64,000 bases of DNA, taken from contig NZ_QFFF01000001.1 in NCBI RefSeq assembly GCF_003129465.1, positions 682,001-746,000 on the forward strand. Reading direction: 5' to 3'. The notes below the pieces were generated by a model. The model did not search any database, was not told the origin of the DNA, and worked only from the letters and a program-made list of their open reading frames with translations. Positions 49,673 to 60,051 of the stretch are shown here, in pieces (position 1 is the stretch's first letter; every line of letters starts with the position of its first letter). The translations under genes were made by a program, and so were the position numbers. The DNA comes from Sphingosinicella humi (GTDB taxonomy: Bacteria; Pseudomonadota; Alphaproteobacteria; Sphingomonadales; Sphingomonadaceae).

Positions 49673-50757
49673 CGAGGCGGCGTCAGCGCCGCGTCGCGAA
49701 GGCCGCGCCAGACCTTCAACGCCTGGACGGTTTCCGGCACGTCGTGGACGCGGAGGATCTGCGCGCCCTGCTCGGCTCCCTTCAATGCCAAGGTCAGCGA
49801 TCCGCCGAGCCGCTGGTCGGCCGGCGCCTCGTTCGCCAGGGCGCCGATGGTGCGCTTTCGGCTGGCGCCCAGCAGGACCGGACAGCCGAGCCCGTGGAGC
49901 AGCGCTAGGCCGTTCATCAGCTCCAGATTATGCTGGACCATCTTGCCGAAGCCGATGCCGGGATCGAGGATGATCCGCTCGCGCGCGATCCCCGCCGCCA
50001 CCGCGACTTCGATCCGCTCTTCGAGCCAGTCATAGACGGCGAACAGCACCGGCTTTTCATAATGGGGCGCCTGCTGCATCGTCTCGGGGGTCCCCAGATG
50101 ATGCAGCAGCACGACCGGGCATTTCGCCACGGCGACGACAGCGGCGGATCGCTCCTCCCAGCCGAGCGCCGACACGTCGTTGACGATCCTCGCCCCCGCG
50201 CCCAGCGCCGCCTCCATCACGGCGGCCTTGCGCGTGTCGATCGACACCGCCGCGCCGGAGGCTGCCAGCTTCTGCACCACCGGCAGAACGCGGGCGATCT
50301 CGTCGCCTTCCCAGACCGGCTTCGCGCCCGGCCGGGTGGATTCCCCGCCCACGTCAATCATGGCCGCCCCAGCCGCGGTCATGGCAAAGCCCGTTTCCGC
50401 CGCGGCGTCGGGATCGCCGTCGTACCGGTCGCCATCGGAGAAGCTATCGGGGGTCGCGTTGACGATGCCCATCACGCGGGGCTGGTCGAGCGGAATCAGG
50501 CGTTCGCCCAGGGTGAGCGGCTGCCGGGCGGTGGTGAGATTGATCCAGGCGGTCCGGGCCGCGTGGTCCAGCCGCTCCAGCACGTCGCCCATCCGCTCGA
50601 CCGGCACCAGCTCGGTCGAGACGCGGTGATTGCCGTCCAGCGTGTCGATCTCGACCGCGGAAAACCAGCTCATGCCGCCGGCCAGCCGAGCCACCCGTCC
50701 GTCATAGCCGAAGGGGGCATCCACGAAAGCCGTGGGACGAAGATAGACGCGTGTCAT
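49660..50757 (-). CDS. folP: Dihydropteroate synthase
   Basis: FolP joins pABA to the pterin diphosphate in folate synthesis. The 365-residue protein has the TIM-barrel signatures VMGIVNATPDSFSDGDRYDG, AAMIDVGGESTRPGAKPV, RIVNDVSALG, ILDPGIGFGKMVQHNLELMN and LLGASRKRTIG. About 100 residues precede the barrel (from MTRVYLRPTAF), a longer N-terminus than in E. coli but common in alphaproteobacteria. I use ATG 50757. Confidence 0.95.
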   Translation of the reverse strand: MTRVYLRPTAFVDAPFGYDGRVARLAGGMSWFSAVEIDTLDGNHRVSTELVPVERMGDVLERLDHAARTAWINLTTARQPLTLGERLIPLDQPRVMGIVNATPDSFSDGDRYDGDPDAAAETGFAMTAAGAAMIDVGGESTRPGAKPVWEGDEIARVLPVVQKLAASGAAVSIDTRKAAVMEAALGAGARIVNDVSALGWEERSAAVVAVAKCPVVLLHHLGTPETMQQAPHYEKPVLFAVYDWLEERIEVAVAAGIARERIILDPGIGFGKMVQHNLELMNGLALLHGLGCPVLLGASRKRTIGALANEAPADQRLGGSLTLALKGAEQGAQILRVHDVPETVQALKVWRGLRDAALTPPRYSE

Positions 50758-50856
50758 GCCCGCTCCCTTGGCATAGACCGGCTCGTTCCGGAACCGGAGC
50801 AAGGCGAGACGGTTGTTCCTTCAAGCCGCCACGTTCGAGCGGTCGGGAGAGACGAG

Positions 50857-50922
50857 ATGAGAATCGGCATCAGCCTTGGCGGCCTTATCCTTCTGATCAT
50901 CATTCTGGTGCTGATCTTCTAG
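50857..50922 (+). CDS. Hydrophobic microprotein of 21 residues
   Basis: An ATG with GGGAGA 7-8 bases upstream opens MRIGISLGGLILLIIILVLI, then F and stop, which is a single membrane helix. Very short peptides of this form are conserved in sphingomonads as far as I recall. It lies between divergent folP and convergent ccrM. Confidence 0.5.
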   Translation: MRIGISLGGLILLIIILVLIF

Positions 50923-50974
50923 GGCGCTCGCGCATCGGAACGAAGCCTTCTTGAGGAAGGCCTCTCCTTAATCC

Positions 50975-52289
<1,315 letters not shown>

Positions 52290-52291
<2 letters not shown>

Positions 52292-52892
52292 ACAAGGCGA
52301 GGAGAAGCTGCCGCACCGGCGCGAAGCTCCGGCGGTGAAGCGGGGTCGGCCCGAGTTCGGCGAGCGCGCGCTGATGCTGGGGCGTGCCATAACCTTTGTT
52401 GCTTTCCCATCCATAGCCGGGATGCTCCCGCGCATAGTCGGCCATCAGGCGGTCGCGGGTCACCTTGGCGACGATCGAGGCCGCGGCGATCGAGCGGCAG
52501 CGGGCGTCGCCGCCGACGATCGCCTTGGACGGCCGCTCCCAGCGCGGACAGGCATTACCGTCGACGAGCACCCAGGCGGGATCGAAGCCCAGCGCTTCCA
52601 CGGCCCTCGCCATCGCCAACATCCGCGCCCAATAGATGTTGAGCGAGTCGATCTCCTCGACCGAGGCGATGCCGACGCCGATCCGCGCCGTCTCGCGCAG
52701 CTTGAGGTAGATCGCCTCGCGCGTGGCGGGAGGCAGCGCCTTGGAATCATCGATGCCGCGTGGGAAACGCGTGCGATCCAGCACCACGGCGGCAGCGACT
52801 ACAGGCCCCGCCAGCGGCGCGCATCCCGCCTCGTCCACGCCGGCGAGCGGCTCGGGGAATTCCCGTTCGATCTTGAAGCAGGGACGCGGCAT
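52290..52892 (-). CDS. rnhB: Ribonuclease HII
   Basis: RNase HII removes single ribonucleotides and RNA from DNA. The 200-residue protein has the acidic residues D20 and E21 in AGVDEAGCAPLAGPVVAAAV, D in LVDGNACPRW, and IAAASIVAKVTRDRLM and GYGWESNKGYGTPQHQRAL. The G-R-G segment that senses the ribonucleotide 2'-hydroxyl in other RNases HII reads G-C-A here (residues 23-25). The rest of the active site is intact. It lies upstream of ccrM in the same direction. Confidence 0.93.
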
Positions 52893-52923
52893 CGCCCCAA
52901 GCCTATGCCCGGAGGGTCCGCCG

Positions 52924-52941
52924 TTCCAGCGAAAGCTGGAA
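52924..52941. repeat. Small hairpin related to family B
   Basis: TTCCAGC-GAAA-GCTGGAA is a perfect stem-loop followed by ATCCGCTTTTCCTTTCC. It looks like half of a family B element, and the T-rich tail could aid termination after thiD. Confidence 0.5.
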
Positions 52942-52982
52942 TCCGCTTTTCCTTTCCTGTGGATAAGGCCGGACGCCAGCGC

Positions 52983-53756
52983 TCACTCCGGATCCTCCCA
53001 CTGAAAATCGGTCACGAACTGCTGCCCCAACGGGCCGTGCCCCTGGCCTAGTCCGGGCGCTTCCAAGATCGCGATTCGCACAAAGCGGACGGCCTGTTCG
53101 AACGCCTTGTGGATCGGGAGGCCGGCGCCCAGGCCGCAGGCGAGCGCGCTGGCCAGGGTACAGCCCGTGCCGTGCGTCTCGTCGGTGTCGAACCGTTTGC
53201 CGCGCAACTCGCGCTTTCCACCGCCCGGGGACAAAAGCCGGTCGACGATCTCCCACCCCTCGGCATGGCCGCCCTTGGCGAGCAGGTGGCAGCCGTGGCG
53301 GAGGACCGCCGCTTCACCGCCGAGGGCCTCCAGCTCGGGGATGTTGGGCGTCACGACCGACGCCAGCTGCATCAGCCGCTGGAAGGCGGTGATCGTCGCC
53401 TCGTCGGCCAGCACCGCACCGCTGGTGGCCACCATCACCGGATCGAACACGATCGGCACGGAAAGCGGCTCCAGGCGATCCGCCACCCGATGCGCGGTTT
53501 CGGCCGAGCCGATCATACCGATCTTGACGGCATCGACGCCGATGTCGCTCACCACCGAGTCCATCTGCGCCACGACCATGTCCGCCGGCACCAGCATGAC
53601 GTCCTGCACGCCGAGCGTGTTCTGGGCCGTGAGGGCGGTGATGGCGGTCATGGCGTGGCCGCCGAGCATCGTCACCGTCTTGATGTCTGCCTGGATGCCG
53701 GCACCGCCGCCGGAATCGGAGCCGGCGATGATGAGGATGCGGGGGGTTGTAGTCAT
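52983..53756 (-). CDS. thiD: Hydroxymethylpyrimidine/phosphomethylpyrimidine kinase
   Basis: ThiD phosphorylates the thiamine pyrimidine twice. The 257-residue ribokinase-fold protein has ILIIAGSDSGGGAGIQADIK at the N-terminus, VFDPVMVATSG, TPNIPELEALGG and the anion-hole motif DTDETHGTGCTLASALACGL. The ATG overlaps the stop of an 18-codon frame that itself starts in the glmM stop. Other thiamine genes are not in the window. Confidence 0.93.
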   Translation of the reverse strand: MTTTPRILIIAGSDSGGGAGIQADIKTVTMLGGHAMTAITALTAQNTLGVQDVMLVPADMVVAQMDSVVSDIGVDAVKIGMIGSAETAHRVADRLEPLSVPIVFDPVMVATSGAVLADEATITAFQRLMQLASVVTPNIPELEALGGEAAVLRHGCHLLAKGGHAEGWEIVDRLLSPGGGKRELRGKRFDTDETHGTGCTLASALACGLGAGLPIHKAFEQAVRFVRIAILEAPGLGQGHGPLGQQFVTDFQWEDPE

Positions 53757-53809
53757 TGCACGCTCAGCGAAGCGATCCCGCCGGCACGAACGGAGACGAA
53801 GACCATCAT
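53753..53809 (-). CDS. Bridging micro-ORF of 18 codons between glmM and thiD
   Basis: The frame [18 protein letters not shown] begins at ATG 53809, sharing a base with the glmM stop (TGATG), and ends with the TGA that overlaps the thiD ATG (ATGA). Both junctions are of the coupling type. It may only carry ribosomes from glmM to thiD; a functional peptide is not implied. Confidence 0.4.
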   Translation of the reverse strand: MMVFVSVRAGGIASLSVQ

Positions 53810-55149
53810 CACGCCGCCGCCTTCACCGCCTCGCAAATCTGGTCGACGACCTCGGCGACCAGAGCCTCGTCCTCGCCTTCGGCCATGACACGGATGAGGG
53901 GTTCGGTGCCCGATTTGCGGATGACGAGCCGACCCGTGCCCGAGAGTCGCGCCTCGGCGCTGGCGATGGCCGCCTGCACATGGCCGGCCTCGAGCGGCGC
54001 GGCGCCACCGTCGAAGCGCACATTCTTGAGAAGCTGGGGCAAGGGATCGAACAGCCGCAGCAGCTCGCTGGCCGGACGCCCGCTCACCACCAGCTCGGCC
54101 AGCACCTGCAGCGCCGCGACCAGACCGTCGCCCGTCGTCGCATAATCGGAAAGGATGATGTGCCCCGATTGCTCGCCGCCGACATTGAAGCCGCCCGCGC
54201 GCATCGCTTCCAGCACGTAGCGGTCGCCCACCTTGGTCCGCTCCAAAGTCAGGCCTTCGCTCTCCAGGAAACGCTCCAGGCCGAGATTGGACATCACCGT
54301 GGCGACGACGCCGTTGCCGCGCAGCTTGCCCTGACGCCGCCAGGAGGAGGCGATCAGCGCCATCAACTGGTCGCCGTCGACGATGCGGCCCTTCTCGTCG
54401 ACCACGATCAGCCGGTCGGCATCGCCGTCGAGGGCGATGCCGATATGGGCGCCCACCTCGGTGACGGTGCGCTGAAGAAGCGCGGTGGCGGTCGAGCCGC
54501 AGCCGTCGTTGATGTTGAGCCCGTCCGGCGAGACACCGATTGCCGTCACGTCGGCGCCGAGTTCCCAAAAGGCCGAGGGCGCGACTTCATAGGCGGCGCC
54601 ATTGGCGCAATCGACCACCACTTTGAGGCCATCGAGCCGGAGATGCTCCGGAAAGGTCATCTTCGCCGCATGGATATAGCGGCCGCGCGCGTCTTCGATA
54701 CGCCGTGCCCGGCCGATGTCGGGCGAGGCGACCAGCTTGGGCTGGCATTCGATGAGGGCCTCGATCGCGGCTTCGTCGGCGTCGGACAGTTTGTAGCCAT
54801 CCGGGCCGAACAGCTTGATGCCGTTGTCCTCGTACGGATTGTGGCTGGCGGAGATCATGACGCCAAGGTCCGCCCGCATCGACCGCGCCAGCATCGCCAC
54901 CGCCGGCGTCGGCATCGGCCCGACCATCACCACGTCCATGCCGACGCTGGTGAAGCCCGCGACGAGCGCCGATTCCATCATATAGCCGGAGAGGCGCGTA
55001 TCCTTGCCGATCACCACCCGGTGCCGGTGATCGCCGCGGACGAAATGCGCACCGGCCGCCTGCCCCACGCGCAGCGCCATCTGCGCCGTCATCGGCATCG
55101 TGTTGGTCCGGCCCCTGATTCCGTCGGTGCCGAAGAATTTACGTGTCAT
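53809..55149 (-). CDS. glmM: Phosphoglucosamine mutase
   Basis: GlmM turns glucosamine 6-phosphate into glucosamine 1-phosphate for cell-wall precursors. The 446-residue protein has [17 protein letters not shown], the phospho-serine loop [18 protein letters not shown] (S102), the metal-binding [12 protein letters not shown] and the C-terminal [19 protein letters not shown]. It is full length. Its stop feeds into the bridging micro-ORF. Confidence 0.96.
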   Translation of the reverse strand: MTRKFFGTDGIRGRTNTMPMTAQMALRVGQAAGAHFVRGDHRHRVVIGKDTRLSGYMMESALVAGFTSVGMDVVMVGPMPTPAVAMLARSMRADLGVMISASHNPYEDNGIKLFGPDGYKLSDADEAAIEALIECQPKLVASPDIGRARRIEDARGRYIHAAKMTFPEHLRLDGLKVVVDCANGAAYEVAPSAFWELGADVTAIGVSPDGLNINDGCGSTATALLQRTVTEVGAHIGIALDGDADRLIVVDEKGRIVDGDQLMALIASSWRRQGKLRGNGVVATVMSNLGLERFLESEGLTLERTKVGDRYVLEAMRAGGFNVGGEQSGHIILSDYATTGDGLVAALQVLAELVVSGRPASELLRLFDPLPQLLKNVRFDGGAAPLEAGHVQAAIASAEARLSGTGRLVIRKSGTEPLIRVMAEGEDEALVAEVVDQICEAVKAAA

Positions 55150-55235
55150 CTAAGGCTGGTCCCTTATTGCCTTGCTCGTTACGAGATCGGCATGCGCGAG
55201 GACCATAGCGCCATGCAAGCCGGAGGGCGACGAAT

Positions 55236-56531
55236 TTGAGACTATCTCAGCCGACCCGTATCCTGCTGGCGCTGGTCGCCGGCCTGTTGCTGGGCCTCAT
55301 CAGCGCGGCGAGCGGCGGCGCCTGGGTTTCGCGCGCCATCTCGATCGTGCAGCCGATCGGGGGCCTGTGGCTCAACGCCCTGCAAATGACGATCGTGCCG
55401 CTGGTCGTCTCGTTGCTGATCACGGGCATCGCCGCCAGCGCCGAGGCGGCGCGGGCCTCGCGGCTGGCGGGGCGGGCCTTCGTCCTGTTCATCGTCCTGC
55501 TGTGGACCTCGTCGATCCTGGCGATGATCTTGACGCCCCTGTTCCTCGATCTCTGGCCGCTGCCGAGCGAGGCCGCGACGGCGCTTCGCTCCGCCCTCGC
55601 CGGGACGGAAGCGGTCGGCCAGGTGCCGACCTTCGGCGACTTCCTGCTCTCGCTCCTGCCGACCAATCCCGTCACCGCCGCCGCCAACGACGCCATCCTG
55701 CCGCTGATCCTGTTCACCGTGGTCTTTGCCTTCGCCATGACGCGCCTTCCCGTCGAGCCGCGTGAGACGCTGACCGTCTTCTTCCGCGCCGTATCCGACG
55801 TGATGCTGGTGATGATCGGCTGGATCTTGTGGGTCGGGCCGATCGGGGTGCTCGCGCTCGCCTATGTGGTGGGGGCGAAGGCCGGGGGATCCGCTTTCGG
55901 GGCGCTGCTCCACTATGTGCTGATTATCTCCGCCGTGGGCGTCGTCATCTGGCTGCTCGCCTTCCCGCTGGGCGCGATCGGCGGACGCGTCGGCTTCGGC
56001 CGCTTCATCCGAGCGACCGGCCCCAGCCATGCGGTGGCGCTCAGCACGCAGTCCTCGCTCGCCTCGCTGCCGGCGATGCTGCGCGGCGCCGAAAAGCTCG
56101 ACATTCCGGTCCGGGCATCGGGCGTGGTGCTGCCGCTCGCCGTCGCCATCTTCCGCTTCACCGGGCCGGCGATGAACCTCGCCGTCGTCATCTACATCGC
56201 CCACTGGTTCGGCATGTCGCTCGGTCCCGCCCAGATCGCCGCGGGCGTGGCGGCGGCGGCGATCACGACCATGGGCGCGGCCGGCGTGCCGGGGCAGGCG
56301 AGCTTCATCACGTCGATCGCGCCCATCTGCTTCGCCATGGGCGTTCCCATCGCGCCGCTCGCGCTTCTGATCGCGGTCGAGACCATCCCGGACATCTTCC
56401 GCACGCTCGGCAACGTCGCGATGGACGTCGCCGCGACCGCGACCGTCACCCGGCGGAGCGGCTTCGACGAGGCGGAGCCGCTGACCCGGGAAGACCGGCT
56501 GCTCCAGGCCGGCCCGGAAGCGGCCGACTGA
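55236..56531 (+). CDS. Dicarboxylate/amino acid:cation symporter (DAACS family)
   Basis: This 431-residue secondary transporter resembles GltP/DctA. The family motifs are QMTIVPLVVSLLITGIAASA, the serine-rich hairpin AVALSTQSSLASLPAMLRGA, FRFTGPAMNLAVVIYIAHWF and the second hairpin MGAAGVPGQASFITSIAPIC. It imports C4-dicarboxylates or acidic/neutral amino acids with sodium or protons. The start is TTG 55236, with GGAGGG about 9 bases upstream. Confidence 0.9.
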   Translation: MRLSQPTRILLALVAGLLLGLISAASGGAWVSRAISIVQPIGGLWLNALQMTIVPLVVSLLITGIAASAEAARASRLAGRAFVLFIVLLWTSSILAMILTPLFLDLWPLPSEAATALRSALAGTEAVGQVPTFGDFLLSLLPTNPVTAAANDAILPLILFTVVFAFAMTRLPVEPRETLTVFFRAVSDVMLVMIGWILWVGPIGVLALAYVVGAKAGGSAFGALLHYVLIISAVGVVIWLLAFPLGAIGGRVGFGRFIRATGPSHAVALSTQSSLASLPAMLRGAEKLDIPVRASGVVLPLAVAIFRFTGPAMNLAVVIYIAHWFGMSLGPAQIAAGVAAAAITTMGAAGVPGQASFITSIAPICFAMGVPIAPLALLIAVETIPDIFRTLGNVAMDVAATATVTRRSGFDEAEPLTREDRLLQAGPEAAD

Positions 56532-56652
56532 GTCAGGCTACTTAGCCTTATAATACACCGCCTCGGCCCGTAAGCGAGCCGCGACGGCGGCCGCCCGGAG
56601 ACGATCGGTCCGCACTCTGGTATTGTGCGCGGTGACGGCCGAAGGAAAGGCC

Positions 56653-56832
56653 ATGGAAACCGATATTGAACGCTATGCCTGGCTGGTGACCTTCGAACTG
56701 CGGGAGGCACGCTCAGCGCCGACGGCCGAAGAAAGGCGGGAGCATGAAAGGCTCGCCCGCATCTACACGCTCAAGATGCATGGCCTGGAGAACGGCCAGC
56801 AGTCATTTTTGTTGAACAAGAAACGCGAGTAG
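56653..56832 (+). CDS. Small acidic/basic helical protein, unknown
   Basis: The 59-residue product (METDIERYAWLVTFELREAR and onward) is predicted to be all helix with alternating charges and ends in KKRE. AAGGAAAGG stands right before ATG 56653. A TATAAT box (about 56552) is present upstream, without a clear -35. The family was not recognised. Confidence 0.55.
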   Translation: METDIERYAWLVTFELREARSAPTAEERREHERLARIYTLKMHGLENGQQSFLLNKKRE

Positions 56833-56869
56833 GCAAAGCCTGCAGCCGGATCCCACCGACTGGCGGGTG

Positions 56870-57109
56870 TCAGGGGCTGACCGGGTCCTCGCCACCGTCG
56901 GACACGACCAGGACGACCACCCCCAATGCGATGGCCGCGAGGACAATCCAGTGGGCGGCGAAACCGTCCATCAGCTGGGCTTGCCCATTCACCCGTTCCG
57001 TGATGGGTTGGGGCGCGGGCGTGCCCGAGGCTTGAGCCATCGCCGGCAAGGATGTCGCCAGACAGGCGATGGCGCCCGCAACGATGCCCGTCTTCCTAAG
57101 GACCATCAC
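56870..57109 (-). CDS. Small membrane protein with signal peptide, unknown
   Basis: The 79-residue protein has an N-terminal signal (TGIVAGAIACLATSLPAMAQ), a short polar loop and one membrane helix near the end (HWIVLAAIALGVVVLVV), then an acidic tail. It could be a small inner-membrane protein. The gene points the same way as the amidohydrolase operon upstream of it, starting 52 bases before its end. Confidence 0.6.
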   Translation of the reverse strand: MMVLRKTGIVAGAIACLATSLPAMAQASGTPAPQPITERVNGQAQLMDGFAAHWIVLAAIALGVVVLVVSDGGEDPVSP

Positions 57110-57160
57110 CCGCCCCTCCCCTTCTTGCGCGGCTGCCGGGGCCCGCCCGGCAGCATGATC

Positions 57161-58651
57161 TTAGTGGTCGTAGGCCTCCGGTAGGGCGCCGCGATCGATC
57201 TCCAGATAGCGGTCGCGAAGCAGCGTCTGGCGGGTCTCGAGCGGCTGCGGTACCCCGTCGATCCAGACCGCCTCGACCCCGCTCGACAGCTCGAGCGGGT
57301 CGTCGTTCCAGATAACGACGTCCGCCCGGCGGCCGGGCTGGAGCGATCCGATCTCGCTGCCGAGGCCGAGCGCCTTGGCGGGCGCGGAGCTGATCGCCGC
57401 CAGAGCCTCGCCCCACGTCAGGCCGCTTGCCCCCGGCACGTCGTTGAGAGCGACGAGGTTGCCCGCATTCTGGGTCGAGAGCCGCACTTGCCGCGCCTCG
57501 TCCTCACCCAACATGCCGATCGCCACCTCGACTCCGGCATCGACCATGCGGCCGATGTTGGACTGGGTGGCGGCGAGTTGCTCGAAGCTGGCGGGAAGGT
57601 CGGTGAGCGCGTTGGCAATGACGGGAACGCCCGCCGCCGCGATCCTGTCCGCCACCGTCCATCCTTCGGCGGCGCCGACGAGCACGAGGCGGAGATTGGG
57701 GAATTCCCGCTTAAGCTCCAGCGTTCTCAGTATGTCGCTGGCCCGCTCGACATGGACGAGCAGAAGCTGGCGGCCCTGGAGCACCGGCACCAGCGCGGCC
57801 GCGTCGAAGCGGGTAAGCAGCACGTCTTCCGGCCGCTCGAGTGCGGAGGAGAGGAGCGGATTTTCCGGAATCTCCTCAAGCGGCAGTTCCTGCGGCTGCA
57901 CGGGCTCGCCCGTTGCAAGGCCGCGTTCGCGGCTCGTGCCGCGAATGTCACGGCCGAGGTCGCGCGCTTCCCGAAGGGCATTGCGGAACAGGGTATAGGC
58001 CGCCGGACGGCTGCCGCCCGCCTCGCGCGCGCCCTGTTCGCCGAACTCGACGAACTGGAAGGCGCGGGCGCGCGTGATCGGCTGCATGTCGGCGCCAAGG
58101 TCGATAACCGCGCCCTGCCCGGCGAAGATGCTGCGCGCCGTCACCGGAGCGACGACCGCCCGGGTGACGCCGGCGGCCCGGCTGACGGCGATCGCGGACG
58201 CCCGCGGATTGATCGCCGGCTCGACATCGATGGCGGCGCTGAAGGGCGATCCGTTCGCTTGCGTGTCGTTGGTTGCATCGACCGCATCAACCTCGACGAG
58301 ACCGACGCGCGAGAAACCCGCGACGAGGCCGGGCGTCACCCATTTGCCGGTGGCGTCGACGACGGTGGCGCCGGCCGGCACGGCGACATTGGCGCCGGCC
58401 GCGGCGATCCGGCCATTCTCGATGACGACGGTGCCCCCTTCGATCGGCGCCGAGCCGTCGCCGAGCGCGACGGTGCCGCCGGTGATCGCCACCGTCTGGG
58501 CAATGGCGGGGGCGGATACCAGAGCGGCTATGCCAAGCAGCAACGCCGTTCGTCCCGAGCGAAGTCGAGGGGCGCACCCACTCCCGACGGTGCCGGCGTG
58601 CCTCGATTTCGCTCGGCACGAACGGGGAGTTCTCATCCTGCTCAGCCTCAT
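57161..58651 (-). CDS. Amidohydrolase-family protein without metal ligands; repeat in its signal peptide
   Basis: The 496-residue protein has the amidohydrolase ends (VAITGGTVALGDGSAPIEGG near the N-terminus; SLQPGRRADVVIWNDDPLEL near the end). Where active enzymes have HxH after VTPG it reads KWVTPGLVAGFSRVGLVEV, and almost no histidine remains (one in LLVHVERA and the last residue). It is therefore probably catalytically dead, perhaps a partner of the active protein encoded just upstream, with which it overlaps (ATGA). A palindromic repeat of 78 bp splits the signal peptide between MRLSRMRTP and ALLLGIAALVSAPAIA. Confidence 0.82.
   Translation of the reverse strand: MRLSRMRTPRSCRAKSRHAGTVGSGCAPRLRSGRTALLLGIAALVSAPAIAQTVAITGGTVALGDGSAPIEGGTVVIENGRIAAAGANVAVPAGATVVDATGKWVTPGLVAGFSRVGLVEVDAVDATNDTQANGSPFSAAIDVEPAINPRASAIAVSRAAGVTRAVVAPVTARSIFAGQGAVIDLGADMQPITRARAFQFVEFGEQGAREAGGSRPAAYTLFRNALREARDLGRDIRGTSRERGLATGEPVQPQELPLEEIPENPLLSSALERPEDVLLTRFDAAALVPVLQGRQLLLVHVERASDILRTLELKREFPNLRLVLVGAAEGWTVADRIAAAGVPVIANALTDLPASFEQLAATQSNIGRMVDAGVEVAIGMLGEDEARQVRLSTQNAGNLVALNDVPGASGLTWGEALAAISSAPAKALGLGSEIGSLQPGRRADVVIWNDDPLELSSGVEAVWIDGVPQPLETRQTLLRDRYLEIDRGALPEAYDH
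58547..58624. repeat. Palindromic repeat, family A, copy 3 (inside the signal peptide region)
   Basis: The left arm is CGTTCGTCCCGAGCGAAGTC, the right arm CTCGGCACGAACG, and the inner arms GAGGGGCGC and GTGCCTC. It is 78 bp, 26 codons, in frame. Removing it joins the two halves of a normal signal peptide. Confidence 0.78.
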
Positions 58652-60051
58652 TTCACGTCTCCCTGGCCGGGCTGGCCCAGCTCAAAGTCGCTGACCGGGC
58701 GACGCTTCGGATCGAGCGCATCGTAGAGCAGCGCACCGTCGATCCAGACCCTCTCGGGCCGAGTGTAGACGCTGAACGGATCGCCGTTCCACAGCACGAC
58801 GTCGGCCATCTTGCCGGGCTTCAGACTGCCGGTCATCTCGTCCACGCCGATAGCCTTGGCCGGGTTGTAGCTGAGCCAGGTCCAGGCGACCTCGTCCGGG
58901 ATATTGATCCCGACCGCGCGGCCGGCGGCGAGCGCCTTGGCGGCTTCCTGGTTCAGACGCTGGATGCCGTTGGCATCATCGGAATGGACGATGGTGCAGG
59001 CGCCCGCATTGTGGACCATCGGAATATTCGCTTCGATGCCGTCATAGGCTTCCATCTTGAAGCCCCACCAGTCGGCCCACATCGCCGAGCAGATGCCGTT
59101 CTCGCGCAGCAGGTCGGCGATCTTGTAGCTCTCGACGGCGTGGTGGAAGGTGGAGACGGTGTAGCCGAACTCCTTGGCCATATCGATGACGACGGCCATC
59201 TCGTCCGCCCGATAGCAGTGATTGTGGACGTCGATCTCGCCGTCGAGCACGCCGCGGAGCGTGTCCATGCCGATATTGCGCTCGGGCGGATCGCCGCCGT
59301 CCTTCTCATATTTGTCCCACTTGCGGTCATATTCGACCGCCTTCGCCCAGGTCGCGCGATTGAGCGCGACATTGCCCATGCGGCTGCCCGGCATCTGGTT
59401 GCGGTTGCCGTAGACACGCTTGGGGTTTTCGCCGCAGGCCATCTTGAGGCCGTAGGGCGCGCCGGGAAACTTCATCCCCTGCATGGTGCGCGCCGGCACG
59501 TTCTTGAGCGTCACCGACCGGCCGCCGAAGAGGTCCGCGGAGCCCGGCAGAATCTGCAGGCTGGTCACGCCGCCATTGGCAAGCGCTCGCGAAAAGCCGG
59601 GATCCTGCGGCCAGACGGCATGTTCGGCCCAGACGTCCGGGTGGACCGGATTGGTCGCTTCGTTGCCGTCGGAATGGGCCTCGACCCCCGGAGATGGATA
59701 GTTGCCGAGGTGGCTGTGGACGTCGATGATCCCGGGGGTAACCCATTTGCCGTTACCATCGATCACGGTCGCACCGTCCGGCGCAGCGATGGACTGGCCG
59801 AGCTCCACCACTTCACCGTCGGCCAGGAGGATGGAACCGTTGTCGATCCGCCCGCCCTCGCCGTCATAGATGGTGACGTTGGTGATCAGCGTCGGAACGC
59901 TGGGATAGGGACGGTAGGTCGATGGATAAGGATTGCGCGAGTAGCTTTCGACCGGCGCATCAGATGCGGTCCCCGGCTCCGCGTTCCCCCCGGCGCAGGC
60001 ACCGGTGAGCGAGGCTGCAGCGAGCAGCCCCGCGACCAATCTTATTTTCAT
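58648..60051 (-). CDS. Lipoprotein amidohydrolase (metal-dependent)
   Basis: The 467-residue amidohydrolase has a lipoprotein signal ending ASLTGAC (C19). Metal ligands are seen in WVTPGIIDVHSHLGNYPSPG (HSH) and later EIDVHNHCYRADEMAVVIDM, STFHHAVESYKIADLL and VHSDDANGIQRL (final Asp). It is likely anchored in the envelope and may cleave cyclic or peptide-type amide bonds. It is encoded between a peptide transporter and the degenerate homologue, with overlaps on both sides (TAATG and ATGA). Confidence 0.9.
   Translation of the reverse strand: MKIRLVAGLLAAASLTGACAGGNAEPGTASDAPVESYSRNPYPSTYRPYPSVPTLITNVTIYDGEGGRIDNGSILLADGEVVELGQSIAAPDGATVIDGNGKWVTPGIIDVHSHLGNYPSPGVEAHSDGNEATNPVHPDVWAEHAVWPQDPGFSRALANGGVTSLQILPGSADLFGGRSVTLKNVPARTMQGMKFPGAPYGLKMACGENPKRVYGNRNQMPGSRMGNVALNRATWAKAVEYDRKWDKYEKDGGDPPERNIGMDTLRGVLDGEIDVHNHCYRADEMAVVIDMAKEFGYTVSTFHHAVESYKIADLLRENGICSAMWADWWGFKMEAYDGIEANIPMVHNAGACTIVHSDDANGIQRLNQEAAKALAAGRAVGINIPDEVAWTWLSYNPAKAIGVDEMTGSLKPGKMADVVLWNGDPFSVYTRPERVWIDGALLYDALDPKRRPVSDFELGQPGQGDVK

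Noticed and set aside
53107-55239. A 710-codon plus-strand frame over thiD and glmM
   Set aside because: It is antisense to two conserved enzymes and has no recognisable domain.
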